This document shows positions 11,362 to 23,177 of a stretch of DNA of 54,880 bases, one piece after another (within the stretch, counting starts at the first letter, position 1; each line of letters starts with the position of its first letter). A program made the translations under genes and the position numbers. Source of the stretch: Theodoxus fluviatilis (taxonomy: Eukaryota; Mollusca; Gastropoda; Cycloneritida; Neritidae); NCBI GenBank assembly GCA_034096865.1, contig JAWQFJ010001819.1:1-54880 (forward strand), read 5' to 3'. The notes under the pieces were generated by a model, which made no database searches, was not told the DNA's origin, and saw only the letters and a program-made list of their open reading frames with translations.

Positions 11362-11589
11362 TCACACTTGCGTCTGTGGTTTCTTCCTGGGCCGCTTGCC
11401 GGAGCCTTCCTCCAGGAGGTAAGTCACATCTATCCTCTGCTTCCCAGGAATGTTGGCCAGCAACTTTGTCAGGATCCGGTCCAGGTTCTCCCTTTTCTCC
11501 TTCCTCTGCAAGAGCCAATGGTTTTCCTGCATGAAGCCCTCTCTGGCAGTCAGGGGAGCAACAAGGATGTCAAAAACACTACCTAGCAT
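11362..11589 (-). CDS. Possible terminal coding exon of an unrecognised protein
   Basis: A minus-strand frame of about 70-75 codons ends in a TGA at 11362. It reads like real protein: a helical charged segment (QENHWLLQRKEKRENLDRIL), then KLLANIPGKQRIDVTYLLEE, and a basic C-terminal tail rich in Lys, Arg and Pro. Candidate splice acceptor AG dinucleotides lie just upstream on the minus strand (around 11583-11592), so the visible ATG need not be the true start. Composition is more GC-rich and codon-like than the surroundings. I do not recognise the family. The absence of other clear exons nearby keeps confidence moderate. Confidence 0.42.
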   Translation of the reverse strand: MLGSVFDILVAPLTAREGFMQENHWLLQRKEKRENLDRILTKLLANIPGKQRIDVTYLLEEGSGKRPRKKPQTQV

Positions 11590-11958
11590 CTATGATTGAG
11601 TCAACTGAATCACAATACCCTGCATTTCTGTTGCTATGCTTTCAACTCTTATCAATCTGAATGGTGGTAAGAACATGCAAAGCAATACAGACTCTAATAT
11701 GCTATTACTTCTGTAATGGTATACAGAACAATTAACTGCACAGGGTGATGTCTCTCTAGAAGTATGCAATGACATCACTCCTGTCTGAAGGTCTTGGGAT
11801 TTAGACACATGACAGATTCAGCAAAGGTGGAACCAGCAGATGTATCAAATCTACAAAATTATATATCTGAACTCTAAATGTCCTATAAGGTGCTTCATAA
11901 CTAAAAGCCCCAGTCCTGTAAGGTTTTAGAGAAAATAACACATAACATGGTTGGTTTG
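11590..11958. other. No recognised gene
   Basis: AT-rich sequence ending at the TTAA that begins the second piggyBac element. It could be intron if the exon at 11362-11589 is real. Confidence 0.4.
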
Positions 11959-12557
11959 TTAACCATCCGAGTGCCATGAATCAATCTGGTCGGTTCAAGA
12001 ATTTTGGTGGTTGAAAAAGATATTGTGGTATGATTAAAACGGCAGATTATATCATTTCTCAAAATAATATTTATTTTGGAAGGAAATAAACACATATTTG
12101 GACCCACAAAAGTGCTTGTTATCGTTTTCTTTTCCATTTTGCTCACGGAGGGCAACAAGTCAACAAAGATAGCGATGTGCGTTCACTTCCGCGAATGTGC
12201 AGAGCAAAAATTACACGAATCTCGTATGATTAAGAGATTTTCAAGAACAATCTAGTCAGAATATCAGTTTGAAAGGGTGTCATAAACAATTTCAGCACAG
12301 TATGCACTTGTTTGGAAAGAATTCTTCATATAATTAGCGTACTGATTGCCATTGCGCACGTTGACATTTATGATCTAAACAGAGGAGACGAAGCACTACT
12401 TGTGATCTACGTAGCCAAAACCGTTGCAGCGCAGTAATATTTCCCCTGAGACACAGGTTTTCATTGGCTGAGTAACTGATCATGGAAAGAAGGCTCTAGA
12501 AATAGCGATCCTACAGGGAATCATAATGTAAACAAAGCACGCGCTCGACCGCCCACA

Positions 12558-12896
12558 ATGACTGATCAACCAAGTACGTCTGGCGAGAGTGAACGATTAC
12601 TATGTATACGAAGTGCTTTTGAGGTTCTTGCTGCTGTAATAGATAGCAAAGACGATCCTGATGTCAAGATTGAGGATAACGACAATGATTTGGACTTCTA
12701 TCTCAGGAAGAAGGAAAGGATTTGTGTTGGTCTGCAGTCCATCCACCAGAGGGAAAGGCAGAGGAGATCGAGAACCTATTGTCCAGGATGTGATGTGGGA
12801 TGCCATTTGGCCTGTGAGCCAAGGTTGGAGCACTACAAAAGAATTCCAAAGCATGGCAGACAAGAGGGAACTGGAGAGGAAGAGGAGGATGACTGA
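12558..12896 (+). pseudogene. Internally deleted piggyBac transposase-like ORF
   Basis: A clean 112-codon frame starts at an ATG in an adequate context. Residues 1-50 are acidic with a DNDNDLDF stretch, like piggyBac N-termini. From about residue 70 the sequence changes to SRTYCPGCDVGCHLACEP, with Cys at 75, 78, 82 and 86, and His at 83 and 92. This resembles the C-terminal Cys-rich (RING/PHD-like) domain that binds piggyBac ends. The 400-500-residue catalytic core between them is absent, so this is an in-frame internal deletion and not a simple frameshift. It cannot cut DNA. If expressed it might still bind transposon ends, which is inference. A small host protein is less likely given the flanking piggyBac termini. 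Confidence 0.62.
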
Positions 12897-13776
12897 ACAG
12901 TCTCTGTTGATAGTGGCATATCAGAATTGTCTTATTCTGTCCTTGGCTTTTTGAACTCTGATGGACTCATTGCTGAGGCAAAGTTGCTCATTCCTCTGTC
13001 TTGATATTTTGCATGTTGAAGCTCACAGCAGGAAGGAAAGTGACATTTAATCCTTTGATTTTTCATATTTGCATGCTTCTATAATAGTCTTAGATTAGAT
13101 GCTACCAAAACTGTTTAAAAAAAGTATACTCACCAGAAGTAGCTTATATTATTGTTGACACATTTCTGATTTTACAAAGTTTCTTTATCATAAATGTAAA
13201 AACTGAGGTGCGAAGATAGTGATACTTTTTTATTTCACCTTTATTCATTTCCTTACAATTTCATCTGGGTTTTGCTGACATATCTTGTATTTGAATGCTA
13301 ATGTTGACCAAAATTATCATGTACCCCAAAATTACCAGAAAGCACTCCGTGGGCACTCATAATATTTGAATCCTTTCCAAGTTTCTTGTAGCCAAGCAAT
13401 GCTTACATATATATTTTTTTCTTGGGTAGGATAATGTTTTTGCTTGCTTGTCAAGCGGTTTTTGTCACCCTTCTTCCATATAAAAGTGTACCTTGGTCGA
13501 TGGGTAGACGACTTTGATTTTTAAAAATAATTTAGAGCTCCATTCTATAAGTGATTTCTATTTGCCATATATATATATATAATATTTCTGGTAATAAACA
13601 TATAGTTCATTCAATAAGCTTTCTAGTGATATAATAGTTTGTATGTGTTATTTCTGCATTTTGTATGCTTATTTGGTCATTTGGCACATAACCTGTGAAC
13701 AGGTAAAAACCGGTGACATTCGGGCACTAATAGTAGCATGTCCAATTGGCCGTCCAACAGCGGGGACAAATTGAAC

Positions 13777-14612
13777 AAGAAGGGCAAAGCCCATACGACT
13801 CACATGCTTGACCTTGACCTTTATATGACCTTGACCTTCAGGTGACCTTCAAGGTCAAACAACTAAACCTACCAATGACATCATACACAAAGAAATGCTT
13901 TACACATTTTTCCTACCAAAATACATGTGACCTTGACCCAAGGTCAAGGTCATCCAAGGTCATGCAACACAAAGCTGTTAATTCAAGACATAGGAAGCAC
14001 AATGGTGCTTATTGGCACTTTCTACCATGAGATATAGTCACTTTTAGTGGTTCACTACCCCATTTTGGTCACATTTCATAAGGGTCAAAGTGACCTTGAC
14101 CTTGATGATATGTGAACAAATGTGTCTCATGATGAAAGTATAACATGTGCCCCACATAATTATTAAGTTTGAAACAGTTATCTTTCATAGTTCAGGGTCA
14201 AGGTCACTTCAAAATATGTATACAATCCAACTTTGAAGAGCTCCTGTGACCTTGACCTTGAAGCAAGGTCAACCAAACTGGTATCAAAAGATAGGGCTTG
14301 CTTTGACCTATATACCACTTGCAGCTAAGGTCGCCATTCTCAATAACGTGGGAGAAAATTGGGAAAATGTGAAAAATGCTTGTTTTTGAGACCACATTTA
14401 TGGCTCCTGTGACCTTGACCTTGAAGCAAGATCAAGTCACTATGTATGTTTTTTGAGACCTTGTCATCATACACCATCATGCCACATTTGGTGTTGATAG
14501 ACTTAATAGTCTCCGAGAAAAATCCAACGTTTAAGTTTTTTACGCCCGGACGGATGGACGGACGGACGACACGGCTCAGTACATAGACTCACTTTTGCTT
14601 CGCATGTGAGTC
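13777..14612. repeat. AGGTCA-rich dispersed repeat, copy 1
   Basis: Starts AAGAAGGGCAAAGCCC and ends GCATGTGAGTC. The inverse of that end, GACTCACATGC, lies 20 bp inside the start (13797-13807). By eye it contains about twelve TCAAGGTCA or TGACCTTGA sites. A short variable GGAC run sits near the end. It is inserted in the second piggyBac element. Compared with copies 2 and 3 it lacks one AGGTCA hexamer near 13852. Confidence 0.88.
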
Positions 14613-14722
14613 AAAAACTATGATTCAAACTGTTCTGTGCTTAGAATCATTAGCTTTATGAACCGTTTTTAGAAAATTTTCGATTGGACATGCTACTAAT
14701 AGTCTGACACCCGGAGGGTTAA

Positions 14723-16782
14723 AAAATTCAGACTTCTACAATATTGTATGGATCGGTAAGACATTTTTAGTGTGTAGTCTAAAATGAATGCTGGTCATTC
14801 TAAGATCAAATACAATATGTTTTTAAAATATTTTTCTTTGCTTAATTAGCATGTAATTAGCATAATTACTGGTAAATAAATGAAAATAGACCAAAACTAA
14901 AATAAATAAATATAAATACTGTGTACTTTGTGATGATTTCGTAACAATTCCATGACATCACATTATCAATTGCTGGCTGTCTCAGCTCACATTGGTTGCT
15001 TCAATAGCAGTGATAATTTGGCAGCTGAATGACGCCCATCAGAAACAGAATGACTAGAAAGGCTTTCATCTCCTCCATGGAGGTTTCGAATGTTCCATTG
15101 CCATTCTGCCTTGCATACACTCTCGTCATGGATCATGATGAGCATTTCCTCTAGAAAGAGTTGCAGAAAATACGCTACTGTTTCTGCATCAAGTCTGAGT
15201 GGTACTTGTGGACCAACTGCATCTACAAAAGGATTGTTAGCATTTGGCGTTACTGAAATCATCATCTGATGACGAAGTGGAAAGAATTTGCTCATGGAAG
15301 TCCGATAAATCACGTGTGGACATGGGAAACAGTTACATCACTCTGATCAGAGTCTCTAAGTCTAACATTTCTAGATCGAACCATTTCGATAACAAGACAC
15401 ATGTGACCTCCAAATATGGAGACGTTTCCCTACCACAATCTCCACCAATCTGGTGCAGGGAAACTTTGAAGATGAATTCTCACATCTGATAAAATAAGAG
15501 TGCACTTAGCCTGGCATCCAGGGAATCAACCCAGGTCTGTAGCTCCCAACTCACACCATGAAGTAATGAACCTACATATTTCTTTTGCAGGTGTGTAATA
15601 AGACAAATGGTCAAATAGATAGTTTATATGCATTTTTTCGTGCTACTGCTTGTACAAGAGTGAATAAATGGTTTGAAAAGTAAAGATTCAAGGAAAACAG
15701 GGACTTCAAAACGTCACACGACAGACAGTGCCTCACATTGACTAAAAAAACACGACCATAATCACTCTGAAACTGAAATCCAATGGTTGTTATAGGAAAT
15801 AAAGTGTTGTTCTTAATAATTGTGCCAACTATCAGGATTTCTATTTTTATATTCTTTGATCTTGATCCCGTTAAACTTCGTGAATATGGACGTAAAACCC
15901 TTCGTCATCAGCTCTATAAATAAACCTAAATCTGCTACCGGCAAACCACAGAATATTTTAAATTGAAAACTTTCCATGGGTTGTGTATTGCATCAAAGAG
16001 TTATTGTGTGAAATATAACAAATTAGAATGCTTTAATTTATGGCTGCCACCGACTTTTATTTTTAGCAAAAATCCTTGGTCATTTGGATCGTTTTGCTTG
16101 ATTTCAAATTTTTCTTAATAAATGTGCGATTCCGACCTTTTTCCAATTTACAATTTATAACTGCAACAAACAGGTTTCGACCAGATCTTGTGCCACCATT
16201 TTCAACTTTCAACATGCAGACTCCAAAGCGTGGTAAGTGTTTGAATGTTTCTTCTTTAGATTTCTTTTTGGTTACACCCGTGGACTTTGGACAGATTGTT
16301 CGTCCGTACCCTGTTTTGGGAACGTTTACCTATGCTTTTCTGAGCCTTTTTGAGCCGAAATAAACGATTAACGGTATAACTATTTGCTTTTCAACAAGAC
16401 TTGTGTATGATGCGAAGTTTGGGCAGATCAGACTGCAACAGCTTTAGTTTGACTGTAAAAAACGTCCCGAGTGACACAGGACTCTCCTTTGTTATAATTA
16501 CGCCTGTACCAAGGTGCTCTACACAGGACGTGTACAGGCATAACATTGACGGGAAATAGGTTTTTGTCATTGTTACGCCCGATTTAAATCGTCAGGGATG
16601 TTTATAATTGAGTGATATTTTGCAATTTTGTTCTTTGTAGAAGATCAGATAAGATATTATATGGATAAAACTCAAAACGGAACTTGACAGTTTCCTTTTG
16701 CTGTAGGCCTAATGTTGCAATATGATGCTTTTCTTGTTTTTGTTTGCTTATTGTGCACAGTCTTGCAATTAAAAAAAACAAC
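14723..16782. other. No recognised gene
   Basis: AT-rich unique sequence. Frames at 14987-15313 (minus) and 16076-16363 (plus) show no family motif. A palindromic phrase around CCTGTAC lies at 16503-16545. Confidence 0.45.
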
Positions 16783-17626
16783 AAGAAGGGCAAAGCCAAT
16801 ACGACTCACATGCTTGACCTTGACCTTTATATGACCTTGACCTTCAGGTGACCTTCAAGGTCAAGGTCAAACAACTAAACCTAGCAATGACATCATACAC
16901 TAAGAAATGATTAACACATTTTTTCCTACCAAAAATACACGTGACCTTGACCCAAGGTCAAGGTCATCCAAGGTCATGCAACACAAAGCTGTTAATTCAA
17001 GACATAGGAAGCACAATGGTGCTTATTGGCACTTTCTACAATGAGATATAGTCACTTTTAGTGGTTCACTACCCCATTTTGGTCACATTTCATAAGGGTC
17101 AAAGTGACCTTGACCTTGATGATATGTGACCAAATGTGTCTCATGATGAAAGTATAACATGTGCCCCACATAATTATTAAGTTTGAAACAGTTATCTTCC
17201 ATAGTTCAGGGTCAAGGTCACTTCAAAATATGTATACAATCCAACTTTGAAGAGCTCCTGTGACCTTGACCTTGAAGCAAGGTCAACCAAACTGGTATCA
17301 AAAGATAGGGCTTGCTTTGACCTATATACCACTTGTAGCTAAGGTCGCCATTCTCAATAACGTGGGAGAAAATTGGGAAAATGTGAAAAATGCTTGTTTT
17401 TGAGACCACATTTATGGCTCCTGTGACCTTGACCTTGAAGCAAGGTCAAGTCACTATGTATGTTTTTTGAGGCCTTGTCATCATACACCATCATGCCACA
17501 TTTGGTGTTGATAGACTTAATAGTCTCCGAGAAAAATCCAACGTTTAAGTTTTTTACGGACGGACGCCCGGACGGACGGACGACACGGCTCAGTACATAG
17601 ACTCACTTTTGCTTCGCATGTGAGTC
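16783..17626. repeat. AGGTCA-rich dispersed repeat, copy 2
   Basis: Same orientation and ends as copy 1, with nearly identical sequence. About thirteen TCAAGGTCA-type sites by eye. The GGAC run near the end differs in length from the other copies. Confidence 0.88.
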
Positions 17627-17756
17627 AAAAAACTAATCACTGCCCGAACCACAGTCAGAATTTCTGTCTGCCATCTTTGCAATGGAGAATGCCCACAAAA
17701 AAATGAGCGAAAAAGCCAAATAACTCAGTAGAAACTTATCGAAATCTATTAAAAAC

Positions 17757-18594
17757 AAGAAAGGCAAAGCCCATACGACTCACATGCTTGACCTTGACCT
17801 TTATATGGCCTTGACCTTCAGGTGACCTTCAAGGTCAAGGTCAAACAACTAAACCTACCAATGACATCATACACAAAGAAATGCTTTACACATTTTTCCT
17901 ACCAAAATACATGTGACCTTGACCCAAGGTCAAGGTCATCCAAGGTCATGCAACACAAAGCTGTTAATTCAAGACATAGGAAGCACAATGGTGCTTATTG
18001 GCACTTTCTACCATGAGATATAGTCACTTTTAGTGGTTCACTACCCCATTTTGGTCACATTTCATAAGGATCAAAGTGACCTTGACCTTGATGATATGTG
18101 ACCAAATGTGTCTCATGATGAAAGTATAACATGTGCCCCACATAATTATTAAGTTTGAAACAGTTATCTTCCATAGTTCAGGGTCAAGGTCACTTCAAAA
18201 TATGTATACAATCCAACTTTGAAGAGCTCCTGTGACCTTGACCTTGAAGCAAGGTCAACCAAACTGGTATCAAAAGATAGGGCTTGCTTTGACCTATATA
18301 CCACTTGTAGCTAAGGTCGCCATTCTCAATAACGTGGGAGAAAATTGGGAAAATGTGAAAAATGCTTGTTTTTGAGACCACATTTATGGCTCCTGTGACC
18401 TTGACCTTGAAGCAAGGTCAAGTCACTATGTATGTTTTTTGAGGCCTTGTCATCATACACCATCATGCCACATTTGGTGTTGATAGACTTAATAGTCTCC
18501 GAGAAAAATCCAACGTTTAAGTTTTTTACGGACGCCCGGACGCCCGGACGACACGGCTCAGTACATAGACTCACTTTTGCTTCGCATGTGAGTC
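17757..18594. repeat. AGGTCA-rich dispersed repeat, copy 3
   Basis: Same orientation, only 130 bp after copy 2, and very similar to it. About twelve TCAAGGTCA-type sites. The start reads AAGAAAGGCAAAGCCC. Copies 2 and 3 share variants absent from copy 1, such as an extra AGGTCA hexamer near the start. Confidence 0.88.
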
Positions 18595-21500
18595 AAAATA
18601 GTTCGACACAAACATAATGATGGTGAGATTGCTCAAATCCATATCGTTATATACCTGAGCTTTCCGTGGATGTCCTCACTAGCTGAGCGTTCATTCTGCC
18701 CACTTTATGATCGACGTAGACATTGACACCAAGACAAGTACATCCCACAAGACTGGAAGCGAGGGAAGCTGGCAGAGCGGACAGGGCTGACACCTCACCA
18801 GGCCCATGTGTAAACAGACACACAGCAGTTCATTCACCATCCGACCCAGCTGCCGTGTTTCTATCCTGCGAGCATCAGCTTAGTTCGTGCAATCAAAACA
18901 TGAAGTGATGTCCTGTAACCAAACGTAAATATTGAGAAAACAACTGCTACGTCCTACCGACAGAATCAACACAACAGTACATTGACTCCATGGCCAGGAC
19001 ATACAACATAGAAAGCAATAAATTTCAACAAACAAAAGCCCAAACATTATTTTGCTATACTGACAATACTCCCATCACATTACTCGCATTACTTAGTTTG
19101 AAAACATAAAAAATATCGAAGATAAAAGCCTAGCTTATCATATACACAATGCAAAAATGCTAACTTTATGCATGTTATGCTCAGCAAGCTTAATGCTATC
19201 GTCAGCAAGACAGCAAGATATACCACCAAAACTATTAGAGCTAATTTTGAGAATGAACAAATAATAGAACACATATTTCAGATATATATACAGTTGTTGA
19301 AACACACACAGGTGGAGAGTCTAAACATCAAGAACTGTAGTTGTAACACGATTTTGTATTTGCACAGCGTCTTCTTCTGTTTGAATGCGTCATAGCATTA
19401 ACCGCTACAAATTGTCCCTCTTTCAAACTTGATGCATACAACATGTAAGGTCCATGATTAACAAAATAGTCTTCTTACGACACTGAGGGGGAGAGTTATA
19501 TTTGCCTGCGAATCTGAGTCATAGGACGCGTCTTTCCACATCAGTCCCGTTGGTTTATCAAGCTGCCTCAGTGATTGAACATGCCACCACTGAAGCAGGT
19601 CTCCCACAGTTGCCGTGTCAAGTTGAGAGCACGCATGCATAAGCGGAGGAATACTAGGCGCCACAACAGGTCCACACGGATGGCACGACATTGTTGGGCA
19701 GGGCTAGCGTCATGACCCTCGTATTGCATAGCTGTCCACTTCAGTCACTAGGCGCCGTCCATCATAGTCCATGCATCCTGGCTCCAGCTGCAGGGAGATG
19801 TCCTCCGATGAGTGGCGAAACTCTGCCTATAGAGGGACAGCACCACATCCATGGATTTGGGACTCTGTGGTCGCTCTGTGGCGTAACGCCCACCACTGAC
19901 TGTGCGAGTGCGGTCCACCTGAGATCATGGCCTCTGCAAAGCAGCAGAAGTGATCCGATCGAGCTTGTAAGTACAGGACTGCTCAGCAAAGCGAGCTCTT
20001 CTTTGTCAATGGTATCGTTGCCTGCAATTAGTGTTCAAAGACATACCATGCTGTTTGCAAAGAACCCTTGAGTTACAATATATGGCAATGCATTAGACAT
20101 ATGCCATACTCTTTCGGAACGATCTTCAATGGCAAGCGCTCACCTCTTTTTCCACAAATGATCGTCTATTTTTTTCCCACAAAAAGTAGCCAAAAATAAA
20201 GTGCATCTAGAGCTGTCCTAAAGGATGGAAGAAAGCAGAGTGGATACGTGCAGTCAAATTTATTATGGAAGTCAAGTTGCTCTGACTAGCCGAAAACGTA
20301 CATTGATGCTCTAATCCGAAGACCATCAATGTTCACTCAGTTAAAAGATACATGTGATAAGCATCAAGCATTTATGCATTCACTTCAATTCTGATCCCTG
20401 ACCCAACTGTCTTGAGGGCGAGGCTACTCCTAGGAGGCTAATCTGTACTAGAGGCGCACGGCCGTGACTGGACCCTCGATGACACGCCAACCCATTTCTC
20501 TAGCCCCTGCGGGGCCGAGCAGGGTAGGCAGAGAGTCGATCCTCTCGGCAAGGAGGTGGCGCATCGGATGTGAGACAAGGGCACAGCGAAGATTGATTTT
20601 GTATTTGCACACACGCCTTAAGGGCGAGCACTAGCCCAGTCTTCACTCAATGGCAGATGAGATGCAGTCAAGATTGCTACAGTCACATTTCGAGAAGTAG
20701 GCGTAGTCTGATGACATTTTGATCATAAGATTTGCCGACTGTACTTCGACTCAGGTATGATCGTATGTGCAAATAGTATGAGCATATCTCGCTGGATATC
20801 GGAGCATATCAACAAGTATCAGTAACGACTCATGCGCAGATGGAGGGCGCCCCCCAATGCTGCAGCGAAGTGTGTGCACACGCACACATCGTCCAGCTCC
20901 CCCTTTATAACTGAACAGTGCTGTAGCATTCCAAAGAAATTTGACAGAACCTATTGGAAGGTCAATTGCTTTTTCCACTATCTGAGGCGCAGGTTGCAGC
21001 AGGAACAGGTAAGGCACTGTTCAAGACACATATAGTGTGTATTCTTGCCTGTAGAAAGTTGATATATGATTGAGCAGCATGGAATTGCACTGACATCAGG
21101 GACAGGGACAGACACATGGCATGTAAGCAATGGTCAGTCCCTGGCCTGCAAACAGATGCGGTGGTAGTGCTGTGTGGTTTTGAAAATCTTCTTTATTTGA
21201 AGTGCTGTCACACATTGGCGAGACCGTTCTTGCAAATGAAGTGTGCCATACTGTGCAGTTGGTCCAAGTGAGTACAAACCCATACGTTTTAGGACGATAC
21301 AGTACCTGATATGTGGCCATATACTTTTTCTCATGTAGTGAATGACAATAATGAGTCAAGTGGGCCATGACATATCAGATCATTTCGTTCAAAGATGATA
21401 TTCAAAATCAAAAGCCAGATTCAAGGCTAGACCAAAACAGATATCGATTTTCTTTCAACCCCAACTATAGTACATTTAACAAATGTTTCCAGAGCACAAG

Positions 21501-22440
21501 TTTTCAACTTAACTGAGAGAATATTGTATACAGTGATGAATTTCTATGTTAAGTACATTCTTCAACTTGCATAGAACTGTAGACACACACTGAAATTCTG
21601 GCACAGCAGTGATGCAATAGACGCACAAAGTAGGCTATAGCAAATGCAGGAAGTATGGGAAGAGAGAATGATAGAAAGAGAGAGAGAGACAGGTATGAGA
21701 GAGAGAGATGACGATGATGAACGAGATTGAGTTGAGAGAATGATGGAGAGACGAGACCAGAACGTGTCGTGAGAAAGGGGGGGGGGGGAGGAGGAGAGGA
21801 GCGGGAGAGGAAGAAGGAGGCAGCAGTGAAGCGACGCCTATTGCTGGACTAGCAGCAAGGTGGGTAGGGGGGGCAGATGGAAGGTGTAGAGTCGAAATAA
21901 GAGGCAGGCGAGGACGAGGCCTGATTGAGAGTAGGAGGAGGATGTAGAGAGTCCGACTCACCGATGGGGACCAGTGGGTGGAGTAAACATCATCCTTGTG
22001 TAGAGTGCACATCTGTGGGGATTAGCAGACGAGTCAGTGAAGCCGAACGGGGTCCGATCTGCACCAGCCTTGTACTCCAGATGATTCTACTTGCGCAGGA
22101 TAGTTTGTGTTAGGATTTCCTCCAGCTCTTTTTTCCTCAGCCTTCACAATCACTATGCCTCATGCTGCCCTCGACCAGTCACTGGAGATCTGCGAAAACA
22201 GAGCAGCCCAAATTAGGCAACAAGAGGTCGCAGAAACAAGTGCCATACAACAAGACCTGTGATGACGGGACCACTGAACACCTTGTTGTGAGCCTCTGCA
22301 AGTACAGCGATGGGTTCTCTATTGACAGTGATATGCTTGATAGTAACACATGATGCACGCGCCATCTCTAATGAAAGGAAATGATCGTTTTATACAAACT
22401 AGAATCAGTCCATGTAAGAGCTAATGGGTGAAACCTTTAA
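18595..22440. other. No recognised gene; GA-rich patch near 21660-21800
   Basis: Several 60-126-codon frames exist (for example 19691-20071 plus and 19762-19989 minus) but none carries a motif I recognise. A degenerate purine stretch with a G-run occurs at 21660-21800. Confidence 0.45.
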
Positions 22441-23069
22441 GTGAATAAGTTTTCATGTAAGGGGTTATCAGTGCGCACGAAGAGCAAGGTGATCGCACCC
22501 CTGGGATCTATTGTGACTGATGAAGGGTCCAAACCAGAGATACTGTCCAGGATAGCACAAACAACCGCAGCATTGGCAAAGTTGAAGCCAATATGGCGTG
22601 ACAGAAATATCACTCTCGCGTCGAAGATCAGGCTCATGCGCACGCTGGCCATCTCCGTATTCTTGTATGCATGCGAGTCCTGGACACTCACATCTGAACT
22701 ACAGAGACGGATACAAGCCCTGGAAATGAGATGCTACCGCAAGATTCTGAACATCTCATATAAAGACCATGTCACGAATGAGGAAGTCAGCAACAGGATC
22801 AGGAGAGCATTTGGACAGTACGAAGACCTGCTCTCAATCGTGAAAAGCAGAAAGCTGAAGTGGTACGGTCACGTGTCAAGAGGCAGTGGGCTGGCCAAGA
22901 CCATCCTGCAAGGTACCGTACCAAGTGGGAGAAGGGAGGCAGGCAGAGAAAGAGGTGGGAAGACAACATCAAAGAGTGGACAGGCTTGACCTTTGCTGAC
23001 TCACAGCGAGCCACAGAGGATAGAGATCGATGGAGGAATATTCACAGTTTCCACACAATAATTTTATAA
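22441..23069 (+). pseudogene. Non-LTR retrotransposon reverse transcriptase, C-terminal remnant
   Basis: The frame from 22441 becomes recognisable at about 22500 (LGSIVTDEGSKPEILSRIAQ). It continues through motifs typical of the region after the reverse-transcriptase core in invertebrate endonuclease/RT retroposons: SKIRLMRTLAISVFLYACES, RRIQALEMRCYRKILNISY and RKLKWYGHVSR. A single-base deletion near 22937 shifts frame. The downstream frame then gives the expected RQRKRWEDNIKEWTGL ending, with a stop at 23067-23069. The catalytic FADD/YADD box and the endonuclease are absent, as usual for 5'-truncated insertions. The copy is dead. Confidence 0.85.
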
Positions 23070-23177
23070 TTCCAAAAGTGTCCATCAAATATTGTATGTC
23101 TCGATAGGTATCATTTCAGTAGGTGCCTCAACGACCCATCTCAGGCCGTTACAGTGTAGACTGAACTGAACTGAACT
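22441..23177 (+). mobile_element. 5'-truncated non-LTR retrotransposon with TGAAC tail
   Basis: The coding remnant is followed by a short 3' untranslated region with GTGCCTCAACGACCC-like sequence, ending in a tandem CTGAA tail at 23159-23177. This is the 3' signature of the same retroposon type. The exact 5' truncation point and target duplication are not resolved; it lies at or just before 22500. Confidence 0.78.

Larger units (their letters stand above)
11963..14718 (+). mobile_element. piggyBac element with internally deleted transposase, interrupted by another repeat
   Basis: TTAA lies at 11959-11962 and at 14719-14722. The left end reads CCATCCGAGTGCCA and the inverted right end CCCTCCGGGTGTCA, matching at 11 of 14 positions. 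A short piggyBac-like ORF starts at 12558. A subterminal motif around TAGTAGCATGTCCAAT occurs at 13730-13750 and inverted at 14680-14700. The AGGTCA-rich repeat at 13777-14612 is inserted near the right end; without it the element would be about 1.9 kb. Confidence 0.72.

Noticed and set aside
15490..15565. tRNA or tRNA-derived SINE on the minus strand
   Set aside because: GGTTGATTCC resembles a B box, but the A-box-like phrase is too close and no cloverleaf can be drawn.
13842..18381. Repeated 60-65-codon frames in the AGGTCA-rich repeats
   Set aside because: They fall in repeat copies with no conserved domain; their recurrence reflects copy identity.
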